Of a stretch of DNA of 64,000 nt, positions 1 through 13,438 are shown piece by piece. Within the stretch, counting starts at the first letter, position 1. The number at the start of each line of letters is the position of its first letter. Where the stretch lies: contig NW_002476522.1 in the NCBI RefSeq assembly GCF_000189635.1, positions 124,001-188,000 of the forward strand. Reading direction: 5' to 3'. Both the position numbers and the translations under genes were made by a program. Below the pieces are notes generated by a model. That model searched no databases, was not told the origin of the DNA, and was given only the letters and a program-made list of their open reading frames with translations. The DNA comes from Tetrahymena thermophila SB210 (taxonomy: Eukaryota > Ciliophora > Oligohymenophorea > Hymenostomatida > Tetrahymenidae).

Positions 1-1619
1 AGTAGCAACTTAAATGTCATAGACTCCGAATGACTCTTTTTTGCTCACGATCTATGATATTTATGTTTCAAAGTGCTTCTTCAGTTTAAATTTAAGCTCA
101 TCTACTTCAAAATCTTGTGGAAGATTTTTAATTTCCAACGTAAAGTAAGAAACGCCTACAGAATTTCTTTAATTAAAAAAGAAATTAAATGATTATTTTT
201 AAAAATTCAGGTGAAAAATAATTCATTTCAAGAATTAAAGTAACCCAATAATAATTTATCCATTTGTTTGAAATAGAAAAGTATTTTTATTTATTTAATT
301 ATTTAATTAATTACGAGATAACATTTTTTTCTGTTTAATTTTATGACATCTTTAATCTGATTAGAACATACATAAAACAAATCATAATAGCTCCATCTAT
401 AACTGAAGCAATCAAAACAGCTTGAGATTTTTCGAATTTCCACTTCACCTAATAATATGAATCTAATTTATATAATTTTTGAGATCATTTAGTTGGCTTA
501 ATAATAATGTTAATTTACTCTCACAAATTGTGCTTACAAATATTTTCTACTTTTTTGCTTTAGATTGACAATCTGAGTCAGAAGAAAATATAGAAGTATC
601 GAAGGCAACCTAACAACTAGTTTGGCCGAAACAAGGAGTTATAATAGCCTAAAAATTAGAGATAACACTCTAATTGCATGTCTGATCAATTTAGCTCAAA
701 TCTTAGAAAATACATGTATCAGATGTTTAGCCAGAACTCTTCGAAGTCACTATTTGAATTTAAATGTTTGTTTTTGTATGTTATGTTTGAAAATTAATTT
801 TCAAATAATTAAAAGTCTCCAATTATTAATTTTTTCTGTTTACCTAAACCGTAATAGTACATAGATGATTGGGTTGGTAAGGTTCCAGTAGAACATTAAA
901 GTGACAAAGTGTAATCACTAATTTATGAAGTGGTAGAAGATGAGCTTTTATTACCAAGTAGCAAATATTAACACTGAGTCCTATCTAAAACAAGAGATCC
1001 TAGAGTAGTAGAAACCAATTTTTGAGTGGCTGTAAACTATTTAACCTCTGATGAGCTCTCAGTAAATGCTTTTTAAGAATAAAAAAGGTATTTTAGATTA
1101 ATAAATTAAATGTGAATTTTTAAAGTTTAAAATTCAGGTTATATTTAATTCCTTTTTCTTTCAAAATTTAAAGATAAAATAATATTCAATACCTTTCATA
1201 TAAAACAAAATAGGCACAGCTGCTAAGATAGAAAAAAACAAAAACCACTCAGCAAGATTTTTCACAAACCTAAAATATAAAGTTGGTGTTAGACCCAGCT
1301 TGTCAACTTAGCTTTTTTCAGAAGTATCACCAAATAAACAGGAATGTCTTCCGGTTTCGAAACTGCACGTTTCGCATCGAGTATACTATCTACTATTTCC
1401 AGATAATGGATGAGTTTGCTAAATAAAATTCTCTAAATCAGCTAGATTAGGCTTCTTGAGCTATTTGACATCAGACAAATCAATTATATCCTCTTGTGTT
1501 TACATCGGCATAGCCGAGTCATTTAATTCCCTACATATTTAAAAATGTTTTCATTTGATAAGCATTGCATATTGGAAGAATTGAATAAGAATAATTTACT
1601 GAGGAACAACTCTATTCAT
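1..1619 (-). CDS. OSCA/TMEM63-like membrane channel with lectin-like ectodomain (N-terminal part)
   Basis: The gene runs off the left edge; about 365 N-terminal residues are present. Proposed exons are 1600-1619, 1193-1530, 844-1068, 538-749, 315-448 and 1-166; all five introns keep phase. Order of parts: a polar N-terminus (MNRVVPQELNDSAMP), a hydrophobic helix at about residues 92-118 (FFSILAAVPILFYM), and a Ser/Thr- and Cys-rich extracellular segment. That segment ends in CFGQTSCQV followed by an Asp-rich stretch and Cys, as in SUEL/galactose-lectin domains. A second helix follows at about 270-295 (ASVIDGAIMICFMYVLI). Then comes a soluble segment beginning YFTLEIKNLPQDFEVDEL, which resembles the RRM-like cytosolic domain of OSCA/CSC1/TMEM63 channels. 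The helix-ectodomain-helix-RRM order fits that family's N-terminus. The pore half lies outside the window, so channel function is inferred. A large ciliate-specific membrane protein is the alternative. Confidence 0.55.
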
Positions 1620-3349
1620 TTGAAATAATAATTTAAACTTTTTACTTACTTATTAATTAATTAATTTCTCTTTTAACTAATTATTTATAAGAATACTATT
1701 GTTTGAATTTCTATTAAATTGTGTGCATATGTATTTATCTGCTTAAATTTCTTAAATATCTGTATAACATAGTCAAAGATAAGTGGTTGATATAGTGGTA
1801 ATCAATCGTAACCAACAAATCCAAAAATAATTCTGAAAATAAACTATAAGTCATCAAATTTATTTTTTTTACATTTATTTTAGAAAACAGTAAAACTTAC
1901 TTATTGTTAAAATGGGCACCATTATATAATGAGAATCTATCAATTTATCTATATTTTATACACTCAATTTTCATTCATTTTTATTTTTTAATTTCTCTAA
2001 CATTTTTGAAAAATTTTATATTATTTCTATTTTTTACTAATTCTCTTTGAAGATTTTTGTTCTAATTAATTAAACAGTTCTTAGCTTGATTGATTGATTG
2101 ATTTATTTATTTATTTATTTATTTATTAAGGTTGATTAAAAATAATGAAGTAAGTTTTGTTTTATATTTTGAAGAATTAACATCGTCTGTCTGATTCTCC
2201 CATAGTGAAAATAAATAATAAAATTGCAAAATAATTCAAATGTATTTTTTTATTGATATTTATTTGTCAGCAGATAATTAATGATTAAATAAAATTACCT
2301 CTTTATCATTTTCTGCAAAAAACTTAATAGGATCTTTGAAATAAATACTTTTCTTTTTTTATTTTGAATTAGTTTTTTTAAATATTTAGAAAGAATTTTT
2401 AATATTAAATATATTATATAAAATATTGTTGTTTAATAATGAATTATAAAAAAATTAAACTGATAAATATTGCTTGCTTTTTAATATTTAACCTGTGATT
2501 TTAATATATTTATTTTAATTTCCTTATTTATTTTTTATTATTTAAATATTTCAAAAAAAACAATCTATTTTACAAATAAAATTCACTTATTGAAAATTAT
2601 ACAAATTTAAATTTAAAAAATTCTCATTTCTTAAATGGTAATGAAAATATTCTCTAAAAATTATTAAATAATTAGAGAAAAAGAGCAAAATAATTAATTA
2701 CTCTTTTCTTAATAATTTCTAAAAAATATTGCATGCTGAAATAAATAATAATCCCATCAGCAAATGAATAAATTATTTAATAGTTTAGAATAGAATCTAT
2801 TAGATTCATCAAAATTATTTTTGAAAAGTAATATTTTTTATCAATAAATAAATAACTTTTTTTCTAAGATAAATAATTTAAAAGCTTTTCTTTGATATTA
2901 TTTATTATTTTATTTTCTAATTAAAATTTTTCATTGTAGATTAATTTAATATGGCAATATCGTTTTATTTGTTTAGTTGTTTATTTTAGAATTGAGAAAG
3001 AAATAGGTTTATTTGTTGATAGATAATATGAATTAAATTACCTTCCCATTTACTTTTCAATAATTATAAATTTAAATTATATTTTCAAGGTTTCAAGAGT
3101 TCAATTAATTATTATATCATGTACTGTAAAAATAAAAATATGTCATTTATTGTTGGGTTTTTTATTCTAAATAAAAACAAATTGCATTAACCCTACTAAT
3201 ACAATTCTTTTGCATACTTATATAATTATCAGCTAATTTTTTAAAGTTAAGAATTATTAAATTATCAAATTGCTTTTTACTTATTAGTTTTTTACTATTT
3301 ACAAAAATCAATATTGAAATTAATACATAAATTAGAAATTAAGGAAAGA
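1620..3349. other. Intergenic spacer between two divergent genes
   Basis: I find no convincing coding frame here. The spacer lies between the start codons of the gene at 1-1619 (-) and the gene at 3350 (+), so it should hold both promoters. It is very A+T-rich and contains a tetranucleotide run (TGAT/TTTA units) at about 2087-2127. No TATA-like or other motif stands out from the background. Confidence 0.6.
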
Positions 3350-6300
3350 ATGTTGACTTTTGGAGATAGTTAAACTGAACCTTCTTCAACAGAAGAAGAG
3401 AAGAAAAAGAACATAAAAAATTTGAACAAAAGCAGTAAAGAGTTGAGTAAAAACTACACTAGAGAATTGACAAGGGATTCAGATGGATAAGAATAATAAA
3501 ATAGGGCTTTATCAGATACTAATAGCGAATAAGCCAATATAGATACAGTGAAGGACTCAAATAAAAGAAATAACAATTCAAACACAGGTATTTACTAAAA
3601 TTAAGTGAATGGTTTTGAAGCAAAAAGTTTTGACAATAGTTAGCAAGCTGAAGCAAATAATTCAGAACAGTAAACTATAAAGCTAAATATTATGTCACCG
3701 AAAGTGAATAGATAGATAAAATATGCAAATTTCGAAGATTTAACAAATTAGCAAAATCAAAAAGAGATTATTTAGGCAAAGCATGTGTCAAGGGAAGATA
3801 CCTTTAAGAATTCAAATATGATAAAAAGAGAAATTCAATAATAATAGCATATTAATTCTAGTAACGATTTGTTTGTTGATGATTTTAGCATAAGCAAGAA
3901 CATTTTCTAGTTCATAATATTGCAGTTAATGATAATATTTGAAATAGTTTCAACAATGTTTGTCAGCTCTATTTTTTTTAGTGAGGACTTACAATATAGC
4001 TTGATTATTTATATTTCACTATTCTTTTTGCTTGGACTTGCTTCAGTGATTCTTCCTAAAATCTAAAAATTAAGAAAACATTTGATCCAAATAATGACTT
4101 TCTTGCGTTTTATAGTGTTAATTATTTACATTGAAGGCAGAGTTATTGGTATGTATTCGAGTTTAGAAAGAAATATTAATAATTAAATAAAATCATAAGT
4201 AAACCATGCAGTAGAAATGCTAAATTAAGATAAATAGCAATAAGATCAGACGAATATTAACTACTAAATTCTTAACTCAAGGTATTTATTTACTTAGGCA
4301 GTTTATATTGGCTGCTTATTAATATGCCTTATCTCAACATCTTATAAGTCTGCTAGCAACTTTTTAGGTTCTACTAAAAACGCAATCCTAACGATTATAA
4401 CTATCCTTTATGTGCAACTAAGATTATGTGATTTTAGTGAAATTTCTTTGGTTCAAATTTCTTTAACATTTTTTCTAGTTGTAACGGTTTTTATTACTCT
4501 ATTATTCTAAAATTACATAGTCTTTTTTCTCTTCAAAAGTTTAAGCCCTTAACAAAATATACTTGGAATATAAAATTAAGATTCAAATTAGAACCCTTCT
4601 TTTATAGTTTCACCTAGATTTGGTGAAATACAAACAAATCAATAAAATGAAGTTAACTAAGAATAAATCATTAATTACAATTTAAAAAATTTGAGTATTT
4701 AAAAGGCCGCGCGTTTATATGGAATAAACTATTAAAATGAAGGTGAAAGTCAAAGATAGTCAGGACAGGATTTAGATGATGATGATAATAATAATAATAA
4801 TAACATATAGAATATCTAAAATTTGAACTTTCTTTCCCCAAAAAATAATATTGGAAGTCTTTAAATAATAACTCCTAGAGATGAATTAGACTCAAAGAGA
4901 GAGATGTATAATGAAATATAAAAGCAAGGCATAAATTTAAATCAAAATGGCTAATAAGAATAGTTTTCACCAACAGATGATAATCACTAAAATAATAACA
5001 ATATTAAATATAGTAGTAATAGGTAAGTTAATTGTTAGAATGATGTTTTTTTTAAGGTTTAAAGTGATTAAAAAATAGGCTCAGACACATTTAATCAAGA
5101 AAAATATCAAAATGATATTTAGCCTAACGAAGAAAGTATGAGAAAATCAATAAATTTTTATGATGAATAGATTTCAGACAACAACTAGTTTGAAAAGTAA
5201 ATGCAAGAGAATTACAATAATAATGAAGAATATGATATATAAGATAATGAATTACCAGATTAATCATTATTTGAAGGAGATAAAAGTGACATGAAAGTAG
5301 TTACTGATCATTCTACAATCTAGATTAACCCAAATAAAAAAGAATTGTCTCCAGTAGTATAAGTTGAAGCTGAAGGAAGCGAAGAACAGACTAAATGGAA
5401 GATTCTAAAATAAGCTAGAGATGCTTTGCAAATAAGGAAAAAACTAGAGTAGTAGTAGAATAAATTAAAGGTTTACAATAACATGACTTAAAAGAATGGG
5501 CTGGAAAAATAAATTTTAGATTTAGAGTAAAGACTTGAAATGCAAGACATGATATTAAATAATATTAGCAATGGTATAATCATAATATAGAAAGACACTA
5601 ACGAAGTTGTCTATGTTAATAAATAGGCTTGCTAAAACTTAAATTGCTCTCTTGAATAGGTTTTTAATACTCTGATGTCTTTGAAAAATGTGAATACTCT
5701 TAAAGATGAAGTATCTAATTTTTCAGAACTCCTTCAGTAATTTGATCATCCAATATAACTCTCGTAGCTTTCTACTTTGAAGGGGCTTTTCATTAATCAT
5801 GATAAATAAAGAGAAATAATGATTTGCATTCAACCTGATTCTTTTTAGAGCCATTAAAACTAATTAGAAAAGAGAAATCTAAAACCAGGAATCAGCAATC
5901 AAGCTCCAAATAACTAAATGACTGTTGATAAAAATGCTACAAACTTTACTCTCAAAAACTATTTAGATCAAACTTAATTCCTGCAAATTGAGGTAGATCA
6001 AGTAAGAAATCAAAAATAAAGATACATGGTTTTTAATATTAATATTATAACTTGGAACAATCCTTATAATGTTATTCACACAACAACATTAAAAATTCAG
6101 TATTTTATAAGAAAAATGATTTCTGAGCTTTCGTTAGATATAAATGATATCAGAGAATATTTCTAAGCTGTAAATAATTAATCTATTTAGAAGCTGGACT
6201 GCAATGGATGCATAGGAAAAGTTGATTGTATGTCAGAATTTTTGTAGGACTTTGCCACTTCATCATTATTGATAAGCAGTACTTTCATTCCGATAAAACA

Positions 6301-6884
6301 GCAGCTCAACCTTTAGCATCTAATTTAAAGTGTGCTTGAAAAGATGAAAATAAGATCTTCTTCAAAGCAATACTACTTTAGTTTGCAATATGATTCAGTA
6401 TGTCCATAAGTAGTATATTCAGATGTTAAGCGTTTAGATAGAGTATTTTACAATTTGATCTTGTACTTTATAGACACTAATGACAAAGCTTACATCAAAA
6501 TTAAAGTTTTACCCTCTTTCTCAAATAGTACCCCAAAGAAGAAGTTAAAAGTATATTTATTTTTACTTTTTATTCTAATTAAATTTCAATAAAAAATAAA
6601 TAAATAAATTTTAATAGATTTAAATAATCTGTTCAAAGAGTTAAACAGAAGATACTCCAACCAACTCAAGCGAAGCTTAAGGTTAAAAGAAAAAAATTAA
6701 TTCTGGTGTAAAATTTTCTCTATCTCAAAAGAAGGCATAAATAACTAATGTGTATATGCTAGAAAATATGCATTATGGAGTTCTTCTAAGTAATAGTATA
6801 ATCTAAAAGTTAGAGCCAGATGATTAAGGAATCGTTTTCTAATCTGGATCAAATACCACCTTTACTTTCTAACTCTCTATTTGA
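3350..6884 (+). CDS. Multi-pass membrane PAS protein with degenerate histidine-kinase-type ATPase domain
   Basis: The protein is about 1,141 aa, from exons 3350-5022, 5065-6550 and 6618-6884. Both introns (42 and 67 nt) restore phase exactly. Residues 1-175 are polar and charged. About six hydrophobic segments lie between residues 180 and 400. A long Asn/Gln/Asp-rich linker follows, with a coiled coil around 660-715. Next is a PAS-like stretch at about 715-755 (LNNISNGIIIIQKDTNEVVY, then VNKQACQNL). The C-terminus reads DVKRLDRVFYNLILYF and ends FQSGSNTTFTFQLSI before TGA, which matches the N-box helix and final strand of HATPase_c domains. The expected N-box Asn and a clear HisKA phosphoacceptor His are absent, and the glycine boxes are weak. 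It is therefore probably a sensor-like pseudokinase rather than an active histidine kinase. Substrate and ligand cannot be read from the sequence. Confidence 0.65.
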
Positions 6885-8134
6885 ATTATTTTAGCAAAAC
6901 AAAACAAATAAAAATAATAATTAATTAATAATTTATGTTTACTTTCTATTATAGATAAAAAAGATATGTTAAGCACAGATTAGTTAACTTAAATACTTTA
7001 AATTATTCTTCAATAAATTAAAATATTTTATTTAAATTATAAAAAATGAATCAATTATGAAATATAAATTCAAGTTGTTGCTAAAAATAAATAATGAATA
7101 AACTCAAATTAATAAGTATTTTATTAATTGTTTTTATTATTTTAATCTTTTTATATATCATTCTGAAATATAATTCATTCTTAAAATACTTAAAACAAAT
7201 GACCCAAACTAATTTATCCATTTAAAAAATAGTATGAAAGAAATATTTTCATTTAAAATTATTTGAGATATTTTTTTCTTTTCAGACTATTTTTAGATAA
7301 TTTAAAAAAAAAAAAATAAATATTTATATGCATTTTAAAAATAGTAAGAAAGAACCATTTTCATTTAAAATTATTTGGAATATTTTTTTCTTTTCAAACT
7401 ATTTTAGATAATTTTTTAATAAAATAAATTAATATTTTTTTGCATTTTAAAAATAGAAAGAAAGAAACATTTTCATTAAAATTATTTGGGATATTTTTTT
7501 CATTTCAAACTATTTTAGATAATTTTTTAATAAAATAAATAAAAAAATAAATTTTAAAATATTTTTTTTAAAAACAGTAAGAAAAAAATATTTTCATCTT
7601 GAATTATTTTAGATACTTTTTATAATATAAATAAATAAATCAATTAGATATTATTTTTTTATTAGCACATTTTATATTTAGAATAAAAATTCAAATATAG
7701 ATAAACATAAAATTAAGCAAATAAGTAATATCAATAATTGAATGATATTTATAAATCAACGAAATCAAATTTTGAATTTATAGAGTGTTTGTTAACTCTT
7801 TTTATATTTAGATTTATTTTTAATGTATTTTCAAAAATAATTACTACGCAAAAAATTTAACATACCAATTAAAAATCAAATTTTAATTAAAATTAATTAA
7901 ATTAAAAGGCAAATTGAATATATTTCAAATAAATTGAAAACAAATTTCGCATAAAAAATTAAAGATAATAGCTTGTTTGTTTGTTTTTTAATTTTTTTTG
8001 AATTTATCATAAGATATAATTAGCAATTAAAAGCAACACATTTATTACAATTTATAGGTAGAATAAAACTCTAAACAAATAAATAAATAAGCACGTTAAT
8101 TTATACAATTTGAAGTCAACTTTAGTAGATAAAA
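6885..8134. other. Intergenic spacer with tandem repeats
   Basis: No coding frame is convincing. The only structure is the imperfect tandem repeat at about 7220-7625, listed separately. The right part should hold the promoter of the RING/kelch gene that starts at 8135. Confidence 0.6.
7220..7625. repeat. Imperfect tandem repeat, period about 112 bp, three full copies plus one partial
   Basis: Copies begin near 7220, 7331 and 7443, with a shorter, more diverged copy near 7560. Each carries the same landmarks in order: an ATTTTAAAAATAGTAAGAAAG-like block, a TTTTCATTTAAAATTATTTG-like block, a T-tract, and a TTTCAAACTATTTTAGATAA-like block. The copies are not coding in any frame I checked. Confidence 0.75.
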
Positions 8135-11100
8135 ATGGAATGTGTAAACTGTAATGAAGGATTCAATATGATAAATAGAATTCCTAGGCTTTTAACAAAT
8201 TGTGGGCATTCTATTTGCGAAACTTGTTTAATGTAGTTTTGGAATCATTAAGAATATGTTTATATTTGCAAGGCATGCTAAACATCAAACAAGGCTGAGA
8301 CACTCTCTTTGTTTCCTAAGAATCTTGCAATATTAAGTCTCACTTAGTTTAATACTTCTGTTAATAATTAAAATTTTTACAAGAGTGCAAATGCTAATAA
8401 TTTTGCATCATAAGATTAGTTTTAGAGGGATTTTTCTACTCAAAGCATTCACTCAGTAAATCTTAGTCATAATCAATCACTTTAATAGTTTTATTAGCCC
8501 AACTAATCAATTAATTAGGTGCTACATCACCCAATACAAAATAGTCAAAATATTGGTAGATTTTCTTTAAATAATCTTACTAACGGAGTGATTAATAATG
8601 GTTCTACACCAAATTCAAATGGGTAGCTTAAGAGCGTTTAGGTCTAATTAATAGCAGAAAACATATCTGATTTAAAAAGAGATAATTCAAACAGCAATCT
8701 GATTAACTAAAATACTTGTAGCAGCCATTTTAAATAATTTGAGGCTTTCTGCTTATAAGATAAATAATTCCTTTGTATATAGTGTATTATCGATGCCAAC
8801 AGCACTCATAAAAATCATAAAATCGAAACTATTGAGAAAGCCGTTCAAATGGAAGTGCAAGAATTATTAAACTTTTAGATGTTTATTGAAAATAAAAAGA
8901 AAGAAAATGTTGAAAATCTTTAAAAAATAGAGTCCATTAAACAAGAAATTTTAGTGCAAGAGCAAAAATATGCAGGAATTATTGTTCAATTTTATAATTA
9001 AATATTTTAGCTTATAAAAGTAATTCTTTAATAAAATGAAATTTTAACTTTAAAATATTATTTTATATTAAATAAAAGGAAAGATAATAGACTTATTTAG
9101 ATAAGCTCTAGTCAGAAAAGCAATTGAAATTGCAGTCACTTGATGATTTGAGATAAAATATTATTGATTTTATTCAAAAAATTAATGATTATACTACTGC
9201 TAAACAAAAATTTGATGACTAATCAAGCTCTTTTCCATAAAAGTAATACTTAGTTAAGGTAAAAGAAATACATGCTTTGAAAGCAAATATTTCTCAAGGT
9301 GTAGATTAGTTAGAAACCTTCAAGAAGAACTCTAAATTTTTAAATTCTTAATAAACATGTTTAGGGTTTGAATTTAACAGATAGTAAGAAATACAAGCAA
9401 TAAATAAAATTATAGATTAAAACCAAACATAATAAGAAGCTAGTACGCCAAATAATAGTAAAGGATTAACAATCAGTCTCTCAAAAGAGAGAATTCTATA
9501 GAATCAAAGTAATAGCAGTGGTAGCAGTAATGGTAAAAAAAAGAATAACTAACAAAGTAACAGTGGATAAATAAATTTATCAAATTCTTCTTCTTCCAAT
9601 TTATAAAAGAAAGGTTTTTACAATAATGTTTCAATAAAAAATTAAAAAAGTCACATGAATGAAAGCTATAATAATACAAGTTTATAGCATGAAATATCTT
9701 TAAATATCTAAGAAAAAGAAAAAGATAACATTACCCTTTAATTGTAATAGCCACAATAAAGGAAACACTCCAAAACGCTTTAAGCAACAACTCTAAATTA
9801 ACTTATTTAACCTAGTACCGCATCAAACTAAAATAACTTCAACCCTTATTTAATTAATAACAACACAAGCACTTAAAATAGCTAACCTTAGAACAACTAA
9901 ATAGATTTTTCAAAATACAAAATAGAAATTACAAATATCAAGATGGTAAACAGGCAAGCTTCTTAGCCTAAAAAGTAAAAAAATTAAAGCTTTTAGCTGA
10001 TTATTTAATTTATATTTATTTTTTTTTAATTTAGATAGAGCTAAGCAGTAGATATCCCTATGTTTAAAAAAGAAAATATTAACACATTAAATATTATAAC
10101 AAATCAATAAAATGATAAATAAGCTAAGGAAACACTTTATTTAGAAAATAGGAGCAATAAAAACTTGCTAAGCAGCAAAAATTCTAGCACAAACCATAGT
10201 ACTAAAAATGTCAATACTCTGAAATATAAATCTCTTAGAAGTTAAAACCCTTATAATATTTAAACCACTGCATCTACCCTTAGTAACACGTAAGTCAACG
10301 AAAGAGGTAATAGCAGCAGCTCCATAGATAAAATGAAGGTTTTAAGAGGCTCAACTACAGAAACAGTAAAAAATGCTGCTAGGCATACAACCTCAGTAAC
10401 TAACTAATTTGTTTCTAAGCCCACTCCCCTCACAAATATTACAACTGATGGATATAGCACTAATATTTATAAGTAATTTAATTTCTTGAAATCAATAATT
10501 TTCAATGAAAACAAACACAAATCAAATAATTTTTTCAATAATAAATTATTTTTTAAAATGTTTTTTTAATAAAAATTTAAAAACAAAAATGAATATTTAT
10601 AAAAAGTGAAAAAGATCTACAGACTAATAGGACAATTGACAGCAACAAAAATATAGATTTTGATTCAGAAAGAAACATAATTGATACTGTTAAAATTGAT
10701 TTTAGTAGCTTAGCTAGCTAAAAAAGACAGTTCATCTTAACTATTGGTGGATTTACTGAAAAGTAGTAACATTCTTTATGTATGGAGAAGCTTGATCTCT
10801 AAAATACTTAATGGGAACCTTTTATAACATAAAACAACTTTAAGTCAAGAGTTAAATTCGGATCAATCATTTACAAGTAAAAGAAAGTCATCATATTTGG
10901 AGGTAAGTAAGAAGGCAAAAGGCTAGATACCTTTGAAGAAATAGATACTTAAACAAAAGAAGCTAAAATATTCCCAGGCATAAGACTCTCTAAGCCTAAG
11001 AGCGGCTTTGCTTTTACCCAAATTTCAGGTAAATAGACTAATTTAAGTAAATAAATTAAGGAAGTTTTTTTTAGATGAGGAAATTATAGTTATTGGAGGC

Positions 11101-11799
11101 AATGATGGACAGAATATCTTGAGTGATGCAGAAATATATAACTTGAATACAAAACAGGTCAGGAAACTTTAACCTCTTTCTTTTGCAAGGGATGAATTGG
11201 CTGTAGCTTTAAGCAATGACAAAAAATATATATATGCTTTTGGAGGATATAGCCAGAGCTTAAAGTAATTTAGAAAAATAAAAAAAATAAATATCATTTT
11301 TACTAAAAGATTTTATTTATTATGATTAAGGAATTCATTAAATGTTGTGGAAAAGTATGATATCTAAAAAAATAAATGGGAAACTGTAAAGCCGATGAAT
11401 CAATGTAGACGTTCACTTCAAGTAGTAACTTTACCAGATGGCTTTTATATATTAGGTGGCTTTGATGGATAAAACTACCTAAGTAGTGTAGAAAAATATG
11501 ATGATGCTAATGATTAATGGATTTAAGTTTAAAATATGCTAATGCCCAGAGCTACATTCTCAGCTCTAAAAAGTCCAGATAACATGGGAATCATAGTCTT
11601 AGGAGGCTTTAACAATCAACCAATTTAATTATGCGAAAAGTAATACATACATTTGTCAATATTTTCTTATAGTAAAAACATATTATTTAATAGGTATTCA
11701 ATATTTAAAGGAGCATGGGAACCTTTTCCAAGTCTTAACTAAAAAAGATTCATGCATAGCTCAATAATATTTGGAAACAATAGCAGCATGTATTACTGA
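8135..11799 (+). CDS. TRIM-like RING/B-box/coiled-coil protein with C-terminal kelch propeller
   Basis: The protein is about 1,081 aa in seven exons: 8135-9019, 9079-9974, 10035-10472, 10607-11028, 11075-11264, 11331-11639 and 11694-11799. The second exon could instead start at 9091, four codons shorter. Residues 1-50 hold a RING-type finger (MECVNC, then NCGHSICETC, then CKAC). A B-box lies at about 193-235 (CSSH, CLQDKQFLCIQC, THKNHK), followed by coiled coil to about residue 400. A long Asn/Ser-rich linker leads to six or seven kelch repeats from about residue 782; landmarks are LTIGGFTEK, VIIFGGKQ, VIGGNDGQN, YAFGGYSQ, YILGGFDGQNY and IVLGGFNNQP. RING plus B-box suggests a ubiquitin E3 ligase, with the propeller binding substrate. 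That role is inferred from the domains. Confidence 0.85.
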
Positions 11800-13003
11800 T
11801 AATTAATTAATTAATTTATTTAAACATTCTAATTAATTAGCTAAAGCTAACAAAAACCATTTAATAAATAAATTCTATTTCTTTTATATAAAATAATAAA
11901 ATAAACAATTAAAAAATCTTGAACAAACAAACAAACAAGTATTTATTTATATGTTTGCATTGTATTGTATGTAAATCTTTCAAAAAATAAATAAATAAAT
12001 ACATTATTTTTTAATTTTTCAGTATTTCAAAAATGTAAATAAATTAAATTAATTATCATTTATTTTCACTGATAATTAATTAATAAATAAATAAAATATT
12101 TATACACTAAATTAATATTAAATTGCCTAATTATTTCCATTAAATACCAGATAAGTGATATACCCTATAAAAAGTAAAATTTACCATTGAATTATGTTAA
12201 ATTTATGTTTTCTACTCTACAAAAAAAATTTTATAATAAATTAATTTTGAAAATTTTTTAATTTTTTGAGGTTTGTTAATTTGTAGTATATTTATTTATA
12301 TTTTGATATATGAAAATGCACTCTTTCTACATATATTCAAGCAATACACAATATATTTTTTAATTTATTTAAAAACTATATGCTTTTCATCAAATTTTTA
12401 ATCATTAAATGAATACTCTTTTTTAAACTAATCTTTATATTTTAAGAATTTAACTCCTGCATTACTTAAAAACTTCAATAGTATCTCCACACATTCTAAT
12501 AGTTTAAATATTTATTTAATAAGATAATTAGTTATACTAATGTGCCTATTCAAAAAAACTAAAAATATTTTCAATTAAATACCAAAAATTAATAATTAAA
12601 AATAATTAAGTATTAATCAAAAAAGGGAGTTGGATTATAACAAATTTTTTCTATTTAATTTATGTTAACTTTTACTCAAAATAATTAATAATAAAAATAT
12701 GTTTTTTCTTTAGCATTAAATTTGATATTAGTAAGATTTGCTAAAACCATAGATTAATGTAATCCAAAAAAGGTTTTTTTTTTTGCAATTATTAAAATCA
12801 AAAATAATTTTAATGAATTAAATTTTTTATTTAATGAAAAAAATAGTAAAGATTGATTGATTTATTTATTAATTATTTTGACTAAATTAAATAGTTTACT
12901 TAAAAATAAATAAACTAATATTATTTAATTTTTATATTCAGAGTTTTGCAAAAAAATAAAAAACTTAAAAGACACTAAAAATAAATTAAGAAATGAAAGA
13001 TAA
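11800..13003. other. Intergenic spacer
   Basis: This stretch is very A+T-rich, with short TAAA/TTTA runs and poly-T tracts. I see no coding frame, RNA gene or repeat family worth naming. Confidence 0.6.
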
Positions 13004-13303
13004 ATGTATTTTACTCAATTTCAAATTCAAAATATCTCAGATTAACGCACTTTGCTAAGGCAGAAAAGAAACTTTATTTAAAATTCATTAGATCAAAGTT
13101 ATAACTACTTTTAATAAATTAAAAATAGATTAATAAACTAAATGAAACTAAAGTAAGTAGATAGATATATAAATGTTAATTATCTTTTAAATTTTGAAAA
13201 AAATCAACCATTTATTTTAATTAGAGGAAAATTTTATAATTAGTTTGTAAATGAGTAATTAGGACAGACTTAAAATAAATTTAAAATAAAAAAATCAAAA
13301 TGA
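13004..13303 (+). CDS. Possible small protein (about 99 aa), unrecognised
   Basis: An open frame from ATG at 13004 to TGA reads MYFTQFQIQNISDQRTLLRQ and onward, polar and Gln/Asn-rich like other genes here. A strong GTAAGT donor lies inside at about 13155. An in-frame AT-rich stretch up to TTAG near 13223 could be an intron whose removal keeps the frame. It could also be the first exon of a longer gene that includes the coding-looking block at 13439-13914. No domain is recognised. Confidence 0.35.
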
Positions 13304-13438
13304 ATAAAATTTTATTGAAAATTAAAATTAAAATTAGAAAGTTGATTTATTTAATTCTAACTAAGCCCATTTATTTAAAAACTAGAAAAAAAATTACTAA
13401 AAAGTATAAATAATAAGAAAAACTAACTTATTTTTACT

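Noticed and set aside
622-864. An 80-codon plus-strand frame
   Set aside because: It lies antisense to exons of the minus-strand channel-like gene, whose frame reads through with coherent splicing and domain motifs.
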